The position numbers were made by a program, and so were the translations under genes. The notes under the pieces are model-generated. The model was not told the origin of the DNA and did not search any database. It saw only the letters and a list, made by a program, of their open reading frames with translations. DNA of 64,000 nt from Pseudomonas guariconensis (GTDB lineage Bacteria > Pseudomonadota > Gammaproteobacteria > Pseudomonadales > Pseudomonadaceae). The stretch lies in assembly GCF_015680235.1 (NCBI RefSeq), contig NZ_JADLJL010000014.1, positions 1 through 64,000 of the forward strand, given 5' to 3'. Position 1 is the stretch's first letter. Every line of letters starts with the position of its first letter. Shown here one piece after another: positions 25,371-36,321 of this stretch.

Positions 25371-25486
25371 CAAAGCCCTGGAAACTATTTGCGATAGTTT
25401 CATGAAGCTTGAGAACCTCTGGCACTGAGCCTTCAGCGGATCCACGACACCACACCGCAGATCCTACCCTGCCTTCGGGCTCCGAT

Positions 25487-28252
25487 TCAGTGAGCTTCGT
25501 CCCAATTCGAACCAACACCCACTTCCACCAGCAACGGAACGTCCAGTTGCGCGGCGTTGCTCATGTACGGGCGGATCTGCTCCTTCACCTGCTCGACCAG
25601 GTCCTCGCGCACCTCGAGCACCAATTCGTCGTGCACCTGCAGGATCACCCGCGCATCCAGGCCGCTGTCGGTCAGCCAACTGTCCACCGCCACCATGGCC
25701 CGCTTGATGATGTCCGCCGCGGTGCCCTGCATCGGCGCGTTGATCGCCGTGCGCTCGGCGCCCTTGCGCAGCGCCGGGTTCTTCGCGTTGATGTCCGGCA
25801 GGTACAGGCGTCGGCCGAAGAGAGTTTCGACGAAGCCCTGCTCGGCGGCCTGGGTACGGGTACGTTCCATGTAGGCCAGCACGCCTGGGTAGCGGGCGAA
25901 ATAGCGATCGATGTAGTCCTGGGACTGCTTGCGGTCCACACCGATCTGCTTGGCCAGGCCGAAGGCACTCATGCCGTAGATCAGCCCGAAGTTGATCGCC
26001 TTGGCGCTGCGGCGCTGGTCGGTAGTCACCTGCTCCAGCGGCACGCCGAAGACTTCGGCGGCAGTGGCGCGGTGTACGTCCAGGTCGTTACGGAAGGCGT
26101 GCAGCAAGCCTTCGTCCTTGGCCAAGTGGGCCATGATGCGCAGCTCGATCTGCGAATAGTCGGCAGCCAGCAGTTTGTAGCCAGGACTGGCGACGAATGC
26201 CTGGCGGATGCGCCGGCCTTCGGCGGTGCGCACCGGGATGTTCTGCAGGTTCGGGTCGCTGGAGGACAGGCGCCCGGTGGCGGCCACGGCCTGTTGGTAG
26301 GAGGTATGGATCCGCCCGGTGCGTGGGTTGATCTGTTCCGGCAGCTTGTCGGTGTAGGTGCTCTTGAGCTTGCTCAGCGAGCGGTACTCCATCAGCACCG
26401 TCGGCAGCGGGTAGTCCTGTTCGGCCAGCTCCGCGAGCACGGCTTCGGCGGTGGAAGGCTGGCCCTTGGCGGTCTTACTCAGCACCGGCATGCCTAGCTT
26501 GTCGTAGAGGATCACGCCAAGCTGCTTGGGCGACCCCAGGTTGAATTCCTCGCCCGCCAGGGCGAAGGCCGTACGCTCGAGTTCTGCCATCTTCACGCCC
26601 AGCTCGGCGCTTTGCACCTTGAGCAGCGCGGCATCGACCAGTGCGCCCTGGCGCTCGATCTTCGCCAGCACCGGCACCAGCGGCATCTCGATGTCCATCA
26701 GCACCGGCTGCACGCTGGGCGTCTTGGCCAGGCGTGCCTGCAGGGCATGGTGCAGGCGCAGGGTGATGTCGGCGTCCTCGGCAGCATAGGGGCCGGCCTT
26801 GTCCAACGGGATCTGGTTGAAGGTCAATTGCTTGGCACCCTTGCCGGCGATGTCCTCGAAGGCGATGGTGCTGTGGTCCAGGTACTTGAGCGCCAGGCTG
26901 TCCATGTCGTGACGGGTGGCGGTGGAGTCGAGCACGTAGGATTCGAGCATGGTGTCGTAGGCCACGCCACGCATCTGGATGCCCTGGGTCGGGTCGCCAC
27001 CGATGGCGCAGTTGGCCAGGATGTTGATGTCGTACTTGGCGTTCTGGCCGATCTTGCCTTTGGCAGGGTCTTCCAGCAGCGGCTTGAGCGCCAGCAGCAC
27101 GCTGTCGCGGTCCAGCTGGGCAGGCGCGCCTTCATAGTCATGGGCCAACGGCACGTAGGCGGCTTCGTGGGGCTCGACCGCGAACGACAGGCCCACCAGC
27201 TTCGCCTGCTGGGCATCCAGGCTGGTGGTTTCGGTGTCGAAGGCGAACAGCGGTGCCTGGCGCAGCTTGGCCAACCAGGCCTCGAAGCGCGCCTGGTCGA
27301 GGATCGTCTCGTACTTCGGTTCGACCTTGGTTTGCGGCGCTTCCAGCGGAGCAATGGCTTCGCCCGCCTGGGCGGCGTCGCGCTGCACCTCGGCGATCCA
27401 GCTCTTGAACTCCATCTCGGTGTACAGCGCCAGCAAGGCCTCGCGGTCGGGTTCGCCGCATACCAGCGCCTCGACCTCGATCTCCAACGGCACGTCGACC
27501 TTGATGGTCGCCAACTCATAGGACAGGAACGCCGCGTCACGGTGCTCCTCGAGCTTGGCCGGCAGGCCCTTGGCGCCGCGAATCGGCAGAGCCGGCACCT
27601 TGTCCAGGTTGGCGTACAGCTCGCTCAGGCCGCCGCCGATACCGGTCAACAGGCCGACCGCGGTCTTCTCGCCAACGCCGGGCACGCCGGGAATGTTGTC
27701 GACCTTGTCGCCCATCAGGGCCAGGAAGTCGATGATGTGTTCCGGGCCGACGCCAAATTTCTCGTGCACGCCAGCCACGTCGAGCACGCTACCGGTCATG
27801 GTGTTGACCAGGGTAATGTGCCCGTCCACCAGTTGCGCCATGTCCTTGTCGCCGGTGGAGATGATCACCGGCCGACCCAGGGCCGCGCTGCTGCGCGCCA
27901 GGGTACCGATGACGTCGTCGGCCTCGACCCCTTCGACGCACAGCAACGGGTAGCCCAGTGCCTTGACGCTGGCGTGCAACGGCTCGATCTGCACCCGCAG
28001 GTCGTCGGGCATGCTGGGGCGGTTGGCCTTGTATTCGGCGAACATGGCGTCGCGGAAGGTGCCCCCCTTGGCGTCGAAGACCACCGCGAACAGGCTGTCC
28101 GGGTACTGCTTGCGCAGGCTCTTGAGCATGTTCAGCACGCCCTTGACCGCACCGGTGGGCATGCCCTTGGACGTGGTCAGCGGCGGCAGCGCGTGGAAGG
28201 CGCGGTAGAGGTAGGAGGAACCGTCCACCAGGACGAGGGGCGCTTGGCTCAT
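25487..28252 (-). CDS. polA: DNA polymerase I
   Basis: 921-aa enzyme for Okazaki fragment processing and repair. 5' nuclease domain about 1-290 ([45 protein letters not shown]). 3'-5' exonuclease about 330-525 with [11 protein letters not shown], so proofreading residues are present. Polymerase domain with motif [13 protein letters not shown], motif [17 protein letters not shown] and motif [11 protein letters not shown]. The ATG at 28252 ([11 protein letters not shown]) matches the family start; 20 further codons upstream are not conserved. No strong ribosome site is visible. Confidence 0.96.
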   Translation of the reverse strand: MSQAPLVLVDGSSYLYRAFHALPPLTTSKGMPTGAVKGVLNMLKSLRKQYPDSLFAVVFDAKGGTFRDAMFAEYKANRPSMPDDLRVQIEPLHASVKALGYPLLCVEGVEADDVIGTLARSSAALGRPVIISTGDKDMAQLVDGHITLVNTMTGSVLDVAGVHEKFGVGPEHIIDFLALMGDKVDNIPGVPGVGEKTAVGLLTGIGGGLSELYANLDKVPALPIRGAKGLPAKLEEHRDAAFLSYELATIKVDVPLEIEVEALVCGEPDREALLALYTEMEFKSWIAEVQRDAAQAGEAIAPLEAPQTKVEPKYETILDQARFEAWLAKLRQAPLFAFDTETTSLDAQQAKLVGLSFAVEPHEAAYVPLAHDYEGAPAQLDRDSVLLALKPLLEDPAKGKIGQNAKYDINILANCAIGGDPTQGIQMRGVAYDTMLESYVLDSTATRHDMDSLALKYLDHSTIAFEDIAGKGAKQLTFNQIPLDKAGPYAAEDADITLRLHHALQARLAKTPSVQPVLMDIEMPLVPVLAKIERQGALVDAALLKVQSAELGVKMAELERTAFALAGEEFNLGSPKQLGVILYDKLGMPVLSKTAKGQPSTAEAVLAELAEQDYPLPTVLMEYRSLSKLKSTYTDKLPEQINPRTGRIHTSYQQAVAATGRLSSSDPNLQNIPVRTAEGRRIRQAFVASPGYKLLAADYSQIELRIMAHLAKDEGLLHAFRNDLDVHRATAAEVFGVPLEQVTTDQRRSAKAINFGLIYGMSAFGLAKQIGVDRKQSQDYIDRYFARYPGVLAYMERTRTQAAEQGFVETLFGRRLYLPDINAKNPALRKGAERTAINAPMQGTAADIIKRAMVAVDSWLTDSGLDARVILQVHDELVLEVREDLVEQVKEQIRPYMSNAAQLDVPLLVEVGVGSNWDEAH

Positions 28253-28327
28253 GAGGAGAATCAACCTTTTCGGCAGGTCCGGCGCTAGAATAGCGGGAAC
28301 AATTGACGACAAAGGGACAAGGTTATC

Positions 28328-28615
28328 ATGCGTACACTCAATCGCCTGTTACTGCTCGGTCTGTTGGCCACCATGCCAGTCGTCACCCTGGCGGCGGAAG
28401 ACGCCCCATCGGCTGATCCCGATGTGACCATTCGCACGGAAGGCGACAAAACCATCCAGGAGTACCGGCAGAACGGCTTCCTGTATGCGATCAAGGTGAC
28501 GCCCAAGCACGGCAAGCCTTATTTCCTGGTACGCGCCGATGGCTCCGAAGGTAATTTCATTCGTTCCGACCAGCCGGACATGCTGATTCCGTCCTGGAAG
28601 ATCTTCGAGTGGTAA
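28328..28615 (+). CDS. DUF2782 small exported protein
   Basis: 95-aa protein with signal peptide 1-22 (TLA-A). The mature part has the DUF2782 pattern '[41 protein letters not shown]...', ending in IPSWKIFEW. Function unknown; it is conserved next to polA and thrB in Pseudomonas. Divergent from polA with 75 bases between starts. Confidence 0.87.
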   Translation: MRTLNRLLLLGLLATMPVVTLAAEDAPSADPDVTIRTEGDKTIQEYRQNGFLYAIKVTPKHGKPYFLVRADGSEGNFIRSDQPDMLIPSWKIFEW

Positions 28616-28684
28616 TCTGAGGCGTATCGTTCTTATCAACCAGGCACTTCCGGGTGGGAGTGCCCGCATGGGCTTCTTTTCATC

Positions 28685-29635
28685 ATGTCAGTCTTCACCC
28701 CCGTGACCCGGCCTGAGCTGGAAACCTTTCTGGCGCCGTACGAGCTGGGCCGCCTGCTCGATTTCCAGGGCATCGCCGCCGGTACCGAGAACAGCAATTT
28801 CTTCGTCAGCCTGGAGCAAGGGGAGTTCGTCCTCACGCTGATCGAGCGCGGGCCGGCCGAAGACATGCCGTTCTTCATCGAACTGCTCGACGTGCTGCAC
28901 GATGCCGACATGCCGGTGCCCTACGCCGTGCGCGACCGCAACGGCCATGGCCTGCGCGAGCTGTGCGGCAAACCTGCACTGCTGCAGCCGCGGTTGTCGG
29001 GCAAGCACGTCAAGGCACCGAACAACCAGCATTGCGCCCAGGTGGGTGAGTTGCTGGCGCACATTCACCTGGCCACCCGCGAGCGCATTATCGAGCGCCG
29101 CACCGACCGCGGCCTGGACTGGATGCTCGCCTCGGGTGCGCAGTTGCTTCCAGGCCTGAGCCAGGAGCAGGCGGCACTGTTGACCCCAGCACTGGATGAA
29201 ATCACCGCGCACAAGGCGCAGATCCTGGCGTTGCCACGGGCCAACCTGCACGCCGACCTGTTCCGCGACAACGTGATGTTCGAAGGCACACACCTGACGG
29301 GCCTGATCGACTTCTACAACGCCTGTTCGGGCCCGATGCTGTATGACATTGCCATCACCGTGAACGACTGGTGCCTGGACGAGGCCGGCGGCATCGACGT
29401 GCCCCGCGCCCAGGCGCTGCTGGCGGCCTATGCGGCGCTGCGCCCGTTCACCGCTGCCGAGGCCGAGCTGTGGCCGGTCATGCTGCGCGTAGGTTGCGTA
29501 CGGTTCTGGTTGTCGCGGTTGATCGCGGCCCAGGCATTCGCCGGGATGGATGTGATGATTCATGACCCGAGCGAGTTCGAGGTGCGTCTGGCGCAGCGCC
29601 AGCAGGTGGCGCTGAACCTGCCGTTCGCCTTGTAA
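28685..29635 (+). CDS. thrB: Homoserine kinase (ThrB, APH-fold)
   Basis: 316-aa kinase of the aminoglycoside-phosphotransferase fold, the form of ThrB used by Pseudomonas instead of the GHMP enzyme. It phosphorylates L-homoserine in threonine synthesis. Motifs: N-lobe 'GIAAGTENSNFFVSLEQGEFVLTL', catalytic loop LHADLFRDNV (about 191-200) and metal-binding IDFYNACSGPMLYDIAI. The length is normal. It follows the DUF2782 gene and may share its transcript. Confidence 0.92.
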   Translation: MSVFTPVTRPELETFLAPYELGRLLDFQGIAAGTENSNFFVSLEQGEFVLTLIERGPAEDMPFFIELLDVLHDADMPVPYAVRDRNGHGLRELCGKPALLQPRLSGKHVKAPNNQHCAQVGELLAHIHLATRERIIERRTDRGLDWMLASGAQLLPGLSQEQAALLTPALDEITAHKAQILALPRANLHADLFRDNVMFEGTHLTGLIDFYNACSGPMLYDIAITVNDWCLDEAGGIDVPRAQALLAAYAALRPFTAAEAELWPVMLRVGCVRFWLSRLIAAQAFAGMDVMIHDPSEFEVRLAQRQQVALNLPFAL

Positions 29636-29645
29636 CCGAGGCAGC

Positions 29646-29844
29646 CCCGCGATCAGGCCGGGCCCGATATCACCGCCGCCTGGCAAGGGCTTCGCCCTTG
29701 ATCGCGGGGCAAGCCCGCTCCCACAGAGGGGGGCGGCGCTAGCCGCTTGTTCTCTGCGCGACAGCAGGACCAGCGCACAGCCTGAAGGGCCGGGTGGTCT
29801 GCCGAGCCTCTGTGGGAGCTGGCTTGTCCCGCGATAGTGTCAGC
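29646..29844. repeat. Composite REP cluster
   Basis: Contains a REP unit with the attached block GGCAAGGGCTTCGCCCTTGA, an inverted and slightly changed copy of the 37-base module (29736-29765, beginning GCGCTAGCCGCTTGTTC) and a second REP unit TGTGGGAGCTGGCTTGTCCC. It fills the convergent gap between thrB and znuA. Confidence 0.75.
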
Positions 29845-29859
29845 GGCGACACCACCGCT

Positions 29860-30765
29860 TCAAAGCTGTTCCAGGCACCCCGCCAGGTCATTGCCCAGCT
29901 TTTCCAGCAACCGTTCATACCCCTTGGCATCCGCAGGGTCGTTCCCGCCCAGGGCATCGAGCTCGGCCAACCGCACCGGCAAGCCGGCGGTCAGCGTTTC
30001 GGCCAGACGCGGACGCAGTGGCGGCTCGCTGAACACACAGGTCTTGCCCACTTCCTGCAGACGTTTGCGCATGGCCGCGACATGTTGCGCGCCCGGCTGC
30101 ACTTCCGAGGCCACGCTGAACACCCCGGCATGCTTGAGGCCATAGGCCGCCTCGAAGTAGTCGAACGCCTCGTGGAACACGAAGTAGGGTTTGCCCTTGA
30201 TACCTGCAACGCGGGCCTGCAGACGCTGGTCGAGGGCGCCCAGGCGCGCGACGAAGGCCTTGAGGTTGGCCTGGTAGCGGGCGGCATTGGCCGGGTCGGC
30301 GGCAGCCATGTCGCTGGCCATTTTGGCCGCGATTACCCGCGCATTGGCCGATGACAACCACAGGTGTGCATCGAGGCTGCCAGGGCGATGGTCATGGTCG
30401 TGGTCATCATGGTCTTCCTCATGGGCCTCACCGCTTTCGCCGAAGTGTCGCAAGTGCATGCCCTCGAGCGACTGCACCGCCACGCTCGGCTTGCTGCGGC
30501 CCTTGAGCACGCGGGGCAGGAAGCCTTCCATGTCCGGGCCGATCCAGTACAGCAGGTCGGCATCGGCCACCCGTCGCACGTCAGAAGGACGCAAGGCATA
30601 GTGATGCGGCGAGGCACCAGGCGGAAGCAGGACTTCCGGGCTGCCCATCCCGTCCTGGACCGCCGCGGCGATCTGCTGCAAGGGCTTGATGCTGGTCAGG
30701 ACACGCACATCGGCATGGGCCGAGAAGGCGATGAAAACGACAAAAAAAGCTAGCAATCGGGACAC
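29860..30765 (-). CDS. znuA: Zinc ABC transporter substrate-binding protein ZnuA
   Basis: 301-aa periplasmic zinc-binding protein. Signal peptide to about residue 18 (AHA-D); zinc ligands expected in GASPHHYALRP, DAHLWLS and FVFHEAFDYF. Between them is the His/Asp-rich loop HEEDHDDHDHDH typical of ZnuA. The GTG at 30765 is preferred to an upstream ATG at 30813, because the latter would put the Zur-like site inside the gene and give a poor signal peptide. Divergent from zur-znuC-znuB. Confidence 0.9.
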   Translation of the reverse strand: MSRLLAFFVVFIAFSAHADVRVLTSIKPLQQIAAAVQDGMGSPEVLLPPGASPHHYALRPSDVRRVADADLLYWIGPDMEGFLPRVLKGRSKPSVAVQSLEGMHLRHFGESGEAHEEDHDDHDHDHRPGSLDAHLWLSSANARVIAAKMASDMAAADPANAARYQANLKAFVARLGALDQRLQARVAGIKGKPYFVFHEAFDYFEAAYGLKHAGVFSVASEVQPGAQHVAAMRKRLQEVGKTCVFSEPPLRPRLAETLTAGLPVRLAELDALGGNDPADAKGYERLLEKLGNDLAGCLEQL

Positions 30766-30792
30766 GATGAATACTCGGCGGGCCAGAAAGGA

Positions 30793-30805
30793 GTAACATA
30801 ATAAC
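30793..30805. promoter_or_regulatory. Zur-box-like site between znuA and zur
   Basis: GTAACATAATAAC (GTTATTATGTTAC on the other strand), AT-rich and imperfectly palindromic, resembles the ATGTTATA-type Zur operator. It lies in the short gap between divergent znuA and zur, where one site could control both. Match to consensus is partial. Confidence 0.55.
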
Positions 30806-30831
30806 GTCTCCATCCAGAACCGTCGCTGCCC

Positions 30832-31317
30832 ATGTCCATCACGCCGCTGGCCAACCGTCCCCACGATCATTCCCACTGCGTCCACAGTGCGCTGGCCGAA
30901 GCCGACACCCTGTGCAACCGCCAGGGGCTGCGCCTGACCGCCTTGCGTCGGCGTGTGCTGGAGCTGGTCTGGCAGAGCCATAAACCGCTGGGCGCCTACG
31001 ACATCCTCGCGGTATTGAGCGAGCAGGACGGCCGTCGCGCCGCGCCGCCGACCGTGTACCGCGCCCTGGACTTCCTGCTGGAGAACGGCCTGGTACACCG
31101 CATCGCCTCGCTCAATGCCTTCATCGGCTGCAGCCACCCCGAGCACGCGCATCAGGGCCAGTTCCTGATCTGCCGCCACTGCCACGTAGCCATCGAGCTG
31201 GAGCAAGACAGCATCAGCGACGCCATCGTCACCAGCGCCAAGGGCGTAGGCTTCACCGTCGAGACGCAAACCGTCGAGGTGGTCGGCCTATGTGGCAACT
31301 GCCGGGGGCAGGCATGA
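30832..31317 (+). CDS. zur: Fur-family zinc uptake regulator Zur
   Basis: 161-aa Fur-family repressor. N-terminal winged helix (about 20-95, '[26 protein letters not shown]...[20 protein letters not shown]') and C-terminal dimer/metal domain with C-R-H-C (about 121-124) and C-G-N-C (about 154-157) for the structural zinc. Linkage to znuCB, and overlap with znuC by four bases, identifies it as Zur rather than Fur. It should repress znuA and its own operon when zinc is plentiful. Confidence 0.94.
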   Translation: MSITPLANRPHDHSHCVHSALAEADTLCNRQGLRLTALRRRVLELVWQSHKPLGAYDILAVLSEQDGRRAAPPTVYRALDFLLENGLVHRIASLNAFIGCSHPEHAHQGQFLICRHCHVAIELEQDSISDAIVTSAKGVGFTVETQTVEVVGLCGNCRGQA

Positions 31318-32087
31318 GCGATGCGCTGATCCGCCTCGAGCAGGTCGGGGTCACCTTCGCCGGCGAGGCGGTGCTCGACAGCATCGACCTGTCGGTCGCC
31401 CCGCGCCAGATCGTGACCCTGATCGGCCCCAACGGCGCCGGCAAGACTACCCTGGTGCGCGCCGTGCTCGGCCTGCTCAAGCCGCACCGTGGCAAGGTCT
31501 GGCGCAAGCCCCGGCTGCGCATCGGCTACATGCCGCAGAAAATCCAGGTGGATGCCACCCTGCCGCTGTCCGTGCTGCGCTTCCTGCGCCTGGTACCGGG
31601 CGTCGACCGCGCCGCGGCGCTGGCCGCGCTGCAGGAAGTGGGCGCCGAACACGTCATCGACAGCCCCATCCAGACCATCTCCGGCGGCGAGATGCAGCGC
31701 GTGCTGCTGGCCCGTGCATTGCTGCGCGAGCCGGAGCTGCTGGTGCTCGACGAACCCGTGCAGGGCGTCGACGTCGCCGGCCAGGCCGAACTGTACAGCC
31801 TGATCACCCGCCTGCGCGATCGCCATGGCTGCGGCGTGCTGATGGTGTCCCATGACCTGCACCTGGTGATGAGCACCACCGACCAGGTGGTCTGCCTGAA
31901 CCGCCATGTGTGCTGTTCGGGGCACCCGGAGCAGGTCAGCGGCGACCCGGCCTTCGTCGAGCTGTTCGGCCAGAATGCCCCGAGCCTGGCCGTCTACCAC
32001 CATCACCACGATCACCGCCACGACCTGCACGGCGCGGTGATCGCCCCTGGCGCCCATGTTCACGGAGAGCACTGCAAGCATGGCTGA
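31314..32087 (+). CDS. znuC: Zinc ABC transporter ATPase ZnuC with His-rich tail
   Basis: 257-aa ABC ATPase. Walker A GPNGAGKT (about 37-44), signature ISGGEMQRV, Walker B ELLVLDEP, switch His in VSHDLH. The last 35 residues carry more than ten His ([13 protein letters not shown]...[10 protein letters not shown]), probably a cytosolic zinc-binding tail. The ATG at 31314 overlaps the zur stop (ATGA). It powers zinc import with ZnuB and ZnuA. Confidence 0.94.
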   Translation: MSDALIRLEQVGVTFAGEAVLDSIDLSVAPRQIVTLIGPNGAGKTTLVRAVLGLLKPHRGKVWRKPRLRIGYMPQKIQVDATLPLSVLRFLRLVPGVDRAAALAALQEVGAEHVIDSPIQTISGGEMQRVLLARALLREPELLVLDEPVQGVDVAGQAELYSLITRLRDRHGCGVLMVSHDLHLVMSTTDQVVCLNRHVCCSGHPEQVSGDPAFVELFGQNAPSLAVYHHHHDHRHDLHGAVIAPGAHVHGEHCKHG

Positions 32088-32862
32088 TTTTCTTCTCTAC
32101 GCCTTGCTTGCGGGCCTGGCCCTGGCGCTGGTGGCTGGCCCCCTGGGCTCGTTCGTGGTGTGGCGGCGCATGGCCTATTTCGGCGATACCCTGTCCCACG
32201 CCGCGCTGCTCGGCGTGGCCCTGGGCCTGGCGCTGGACATCAGCCCGGCCCTGGCAGTCACCGTCGGCTGCCTGCTGTTGGCCATCCTCCTGGTCACCCT
32301 GCAGCAACGCCAGCCCTTGGCCTCAGACACCCTGCTCGGCATCCTCGCGCCCAGTACCCTGTCGCTGGGCCTGGTGGCCCTGAGTTTCATGCGTGATGTC
32401 CGCATAGACCTGATGGCCTACCTGTTCGGCGACCTGCTCGCCATCAGCCCCACGGACCTGGCCTGGATCCTGGGCGGTAGTGCCTTGGTCCTGCTGCTGC
32501 TCGCCGCCCTGTGGCGGCCGTTGCTGGCGGTGACCGTGCACGAGGAACTGGCGATGGTCGAGGGCCTGCCGGTGACCGGCCTGCGCCTGGCGCTGATGCT
32601 GCTGATCGCCGTGGTGATCGCCGTGGCCATGAAGATCGTCGGCGTGCTGCTGATCACCTCGCTGCTGATCATCCCAGCCGCCGCGGCACAACGTCACGCC
32701 CGCTCGCCCGAACAGATGGCCCTGGGGGCCAGCCTGATGGGCGTCGTCGCGGTCTGCGGCGGCCTGGCCATGTCCTGGTTCAAGGACACCCCGGCCGGTC
32801 CGTCGATCGTGGTCTGCGCCGCAATGCTATTCTTGCTGAGCCTGGCGTTGCCCAAACGCTGA
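32080..32862 (+). CDS. znuB: Zinc ABC transporter permease ZnuB
   Basis: 260-aa ABC-3 family permease with about eight helices. Conserved segment '[24 protein letters not shown]' at about 24-47 and '[20 protein letters not shown]' near 190. It starts 8 bases inside znuC (ATGGCTGA), with GGAGAG upstream, so it is coupled to it. Third gene of the zur-znuC-znuB operon. Confidence 0.94.
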   Translation: MADFLLYALLAGLALALVAGPLGSFVVWRRMAYFGDTLSHAALLGVALGLALDISPALAVTVGCLLLAILLVTLQQRQPLASDTLLGILAPSTLSLGLVALSFMRDVRIDLMAYLFGDLLAISPTDLAWILGGSALVLLLLAALWRPLLAVTVHEELAMVEGLPVTGLRLALMLLIAVVIAVAMKIVGVLLITSLLIIPAAAAQRHARSPEQMALGASLMGVVAVCGGLAMSWFKDTPAGPSIVVCAAMLFLLSLALPKR

Positions 32863-32991
32863 AAATTTCAGGGTGCATGCGGATGTACCCTGCAACCTTT
32901 TCCTAGGTAAAGGGTCTGTAAGACTTATTTTCGAGCGTGCGCACCTGGGTGTAGACTTGCTCGCTTTTTGCGCAAATAGAGAGTCGCAGGA

Positions 32992-33696
32992 ATGAAGCCG
33001 TTCGCCTCCCGTTTTCTGCTTGTTGCCGCGTTTTCCCTGTTCCTGGCGGCCTGTTCCAGCACCCCGACCGAACCGGCCGCACCGGCCCAGGTCGATGCCT
33101 GGCAGGCGTTGCAACAGAGCATCACCAGCAACGAGCTGGCCACCGCCGAAGACCAATTGGCCGCCCTGCAGGCCCAGTCGCCGGATGATGCGCGCCTGGA
33201 GCCTTACCAGCGCCAACTGGCCGAGGCCTACCTGCAACGCAGCCAGATCGTGCTGCAGAAAGGCGACGTCAATGCCGCCGCCACCGCCCTGGCCCGCGCA
33301 CGTGCGCTGATGCCCCAGGCCCCGGCGGTCACCGGTGGCGATGCCGTGGCCCAGGCGCGCAGGGCCGAGCTGGAAAAAGCCGAAGCTGCGCTGAAGGCAG
33401 CCGAGGCCAAGCCCAAGGCCCGCGTGCTCGACCCGAGCGCGCCCAGCACCGTGGTGGCCTTGAAGACCACCGATATCCGTGCCATGCGCCGCCAGCTGGA
33501 TGACATCGCCGCCGACGTGGTGAATTACCAGTGCGAGGTGGTGTTCCAGGTACCGCGCAAGGACGACGCGCCGTGGCTCAAGACCTTGCTGCACAAGCGG
33601 GTGCACAAGCTCGACAGCGGGTTCGAGCTCGAGCAGCGGCATGAAATCCAGCGTGCGCTACCGGCGCAGGTGGTGCTGGTTCCACATCGCTCCTGA
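32992..33696 (+). CDS. PA5502-type lipoprotein
   Basis: 234-aa lipoprotein with lipobox LAA-C21. The mature protein is helical and Ala/Gln/Glu-rich (TPR-like region about 35-145, with 'YLQRSQIVLQKGDVNAAATALARARAL'), followed by a small domain with one Cys. It resembles the conserved Pseudomonas lipoprotein called PA5502, found beside the znu genes. Function unknown; retention in inner or outer membrane not determinable. Confidence 0.82.
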   Translation: MKPFASRFLLVAAFSLFLAACSSTPTEPAAPAQVDAWQALQQSITSNELATAEDQLAALQAQSPDDARLEPYQRQLAEAYLQRSQIVLQKGDVNAAATALARARALMPQAPAVTGGDAVAQARRAELEKAEAALKAAEAKPKARVLDPSAPSTVVALKTTDIRAMRRQLDDIAADVVNYQCEVVFQVPRKDDAPWLKTLLHKRVHKLDSGFELEQRHEIQRALPAQVVLVPHRS

Positions 33697-33713
33697 CCAA
33701 GCCAGGGGCGCCT

Positions 33714-33918
33714 TGTGGGAGCCAACTGTCTTGAGTTGCTTGCCCCGGTCCTATCGCTGGCAAGCCAGCTCCCACAGGTACGGCGGTATCTCTGAAGACA
33801 GCACAGGCCTGGTGGGAGCGGGCTTGTCCCGCGATTGGGGCAGTCCTGCCATCACGGTGTATGGCAAGGGCTTCGCCCTTGATCGCGGGGCAAGTCGGAC
33901 CGCCGCTCCCACAAGGGC
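33714..33918. repeat. REP cluster
   Basis: At least three REP units in alternating orientation (cores near 33717, 33752-33777, 33811-33838), plus the block GGCAAGGGCTTCGCCCTTGA at 33862-33881 and an end unit CGCCGCTCCCACAAG. It fills the convergent gap between the PA5502-type lipoprotein and katE. Confidence 0.8.
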
Positions 33919-33955
33919 TGGGTGATCGCCTATGGAAAGCGGGTTGCCCTGACCT

Positions 33956-36100
33956 TTACGCGGGGATCGCTTCGGCCATCGCCTCCCGCGCCCACACCCG
34001 GTGCTGCTCCAATGCCTTCACGAAGGCATCCACCGCCGCCTGGTCATCGCCCAGCAGCAGGCCGGCATCCTCCTTGAGCCCCAGCACGTCCAGCAACCCC
34101 TTGCCGTCACTGGCCAACCCCATGGGCTTGAGGTGCTTGTAGGCCTCGAGCAGGTAATGCTTGGCCAGGCCGCTCTTGCCCAACGCCTCAAGCGCCGCCT
34201 TGCCAGCCGGCACCCAGAGGCCGTCCACCATCACCGACGGCATGCCTTCCATCGACGCATCCACCGGCAACGCCTGGCCCTGGGCGGTAGTGACCGATGC
34301 CGAGGTCGGCCCCAATACCAGGATGCGTGCACTCTCGGCCTCGAATGCCTTGACCAGCCGATCGACCTGGGCACCATCGACACCATCGGCCACCAGTAGG
34401 GCGATCTTGCGCCCCTTGATACCGACGCTGCCAGGGTGGTTCATCTGACTCAGGGCGGGCGATTGTGCCGGCGTCGCCCCTTTGACCTGCACGGTACCGG
34501 CCGTGGGCGCGGGCAAGCCCAGGTTGGCCGCAACCGCCGCAGCAAGCTTCAGGTCGATATTGGCCAGGATCTCGTTGACTTCCCGGGCGCGGATGGCCTC
34601 GCGCTCCACCTTGCCCAATTCGAAGCTGTAGGCCTTGATGATGTGTTGCTGCTCGGTAGGGCTCATGCTCTGGAAAAACAGCCGCGCCTGGGAGAAATGG
34701 TCACTGAACGAGTCGCTGCGCTGGCGGATCTTGTGCGCATCGATGCGCTCCTGATAGCTCTCGAAACCGCCATCTTGTGCTGCCGGTGGCGTTTCCTTGG
34801 GCCAGCCGCCATCGATGGAATTGGGCTCGTAGGAGGTGCGGCCCTTGTCGATGGTCATGCGATGCATGGCATCGCGCTGGCCGCTGTGGTTCGGCACGAT
34901 CGGCCGGTTGATCGGGATTTCGTGGAAGTTCGGCCCACCAAGGCGGCTGAGCTGGGTGTCGGTGTAGGAGAACAACCGGCCCTGCAGCAGCGGGTCGTTG
35001 GTGAAGTCGATGCCCGGCACGATGTGGCCCGGGCAGAACGCAACCTGTTCGACCTCGGCAAAGAAGTTGTCCGGGTTACGGTTGAGCACCATCTTGCCCA
35101 GTGGTGTTACCGGCACCAGTTCCTCGGGGATGATCTTGGTCGGGTCGAGCAGGTCGAAGTCGAATGCGTGCTCGTCCGCTTCTGGGACGATCTGCACGCC
35201 CAGTTCCCATTCTGGGTAGTCACCCGTCTCGATGGCTTCCCACAGGTCGCGGCGGTGGAAGTCGGGGTCCTTGCCACCAAGCTTCTGGGCTTCGTCCCAG
35301 AGCACCGAATGCACGCCCTGGCGCGGCTTCCAGTGGAACTTGACGAAGGTCGCCACGCCCTGGGCATTGACCAGACGGAAGGTGTGCACGCCAAAGCCTT
35401 CCATCATCCGCAGACTACGCGGAATGGCGCGGTCGGACATCGCCCACATGACCATGTGCGCCGATTCCGGCACCAGCGAGACGAAATCCCAGAAGGTGTC
35501 ATGAGCCGAAGCGCCGGTAGGGACCTCATTGTGCGGCTCGGGCTTCACCGCATGGACGAAATCGGGAAACTTGATCGCGTCCTGGATGAAGAACACCGGC
35601 ATGTTGTTGCCCACCAAGTCGAAATTACCCTCGTCGGTGTAGAACTTCACCGCGAACCCGCGCACGTCGCGCACCGTATCGCCCGAGCCGCGCGGCCCCT
35701 GTACGGTGGAGAAGCGCACGAAGACCGGGGTGATCTTCTCGGGGTCCTGCAGGAAGCCGGCCTTAGTCAGCTCGGCATGGCAGCCATAGCTTTGGAAGTA
35801 GCCGTGAGCGCCGGTCCCGCGGGCATGGACGATGCGCTCGGGAATGCGCTCATGGTCGAAGTGGGTGATCTTCTCGCGCATGATGAAGTCTTCGAGCAGC
35901 GAAGGCCCGCGCGCGCCGGCTTTCAGGGTGTTCTGGTTGTCGGCGATCTTCACCCCCTGGTTGGTGCGCAAGGCCTGGCCAGTGGCGTCGCGGCGTACAT
36001 CTTCTAGGCTTTGCAGCTTGGCATTGGTATTGGCGCGATCAGGGGTGTGGGTGCCCGCGAGCTGGCTTTCCTTGGGCGAATCCGGGGTCTTGCTGGACAT
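33956..36100 (-). CDS. katE: Large-subunit catalase HPII
   Basis: 714-aa clade-2 monofunctional catalase. Catalytic His in [10 protein letters not shown] (about 92), Asn in [10 protein letters not shown] (about 165) and heme-ligand Tyr in RLFSYTDTQ (about 378). The extra C-terminal domain (about 565-714, '[21 protein letters not shown]') has the DJ-1/PfpI-like flavodoxin fold of E. coli KatE. No signal peptide. In relatives it is induced in stationary phase by RpoS; no promoter was identified here. Confidence 0.95.
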   Translation of the reverse strand: MSSKTPDSPKESQLAGTHTPDRANTNAKLQSLEDVRRDATGQALRTNQGVKIADNQNTLKAGARGPSLLEDFIMREKITHFDHERIPERIVHARGTGAHGYFQSYGCHAELTKAGFLQDPEKITPVFVRFSTVQGPRGSGDTVRDVRGFAVKFYTDEGNFDLVGNNMPVFFIQDAIKFPDFVHAVKPEPHNEVPTGASAHDTFWDFVSLVPESAHMVMWAMSDRAIPRSLRMMEGFGVHTFRLVNAQGVATFVKFHWKPRQGVHSVLWDEAQKLGGKDPDFHRRDLWEAIETGDYPEWELGVQIVPEADEHAFDFDLLDPTKIIPEELVPVTPLGKMVLNRNPDNFFAEVEQVAFCPGHIVPGIDFTNDPLLQGRLFSYTDTQLSRLGGPNFHEIPINRPIVPNHSGQRDAMHRMTIDKGRTSYEPNSIDGGWPKETPPAAQDGGFESYQERIDAHKIRQRSDSFSDHFSQARLFFQSMSPTEQQHIIKAYSFELGKVEREAIRAREVNEILANIDLKLAAAVAANLGLPAPTAGTVQVKGATPAQSPALSQMNHPGSVGIKGRKIALLVADGVDGAQVDRLVKAFEAESARILVLGPTSASVTTAQGQALPVDASMEGMPSVMVDGLWVPAGKAALEALGKSGLAKHYLLEAYKHLKPMGLASDGKGLLDVLGLKEDAGLLLGDDQAAVDAFVKALEQHRVWAREAMAEAIPA

Positions 36101-36321
36101 ATCGGCTCTCCTCAGCAGTCTTCAAGCGGCCCGTTCGGGCTCGTTCAAGTAGTGACTGGAAGCGGTTGATGAGCGTTCAATCGGATTACCGGTTGTCGCG
36201 TTATGCCCAACGGATTGGTTGAAGTCGAAATAAATGCTAAGAACAACTATGGGAACAGGCTAAAATGCGCGGCCCGGCTAACCGCTGACCCAAATTCCAT
36301 GCGCCCCACAAGGTTCGCTCA

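Noticed and set aside
29646..29844. Repeated GC-rich units resembling a CRISPR array
   Set aside because: Units are palindromic REP elements in alternating orientation with irregular spacing, without unique spacers or cas genes.
30766..30813. Upstream ATG start of znuA at 30813
   Set aside because: It would add 16 residues before a good signal peptide and bury the Zur-like site within the gene.
36101..36321. SAM riboswitch or MetJ site upstream of metN
   Set aside because: No S-box-like conserved core and no MetJ-type 8-bp repeats were visible; Pseudomonas is not known to use them here.
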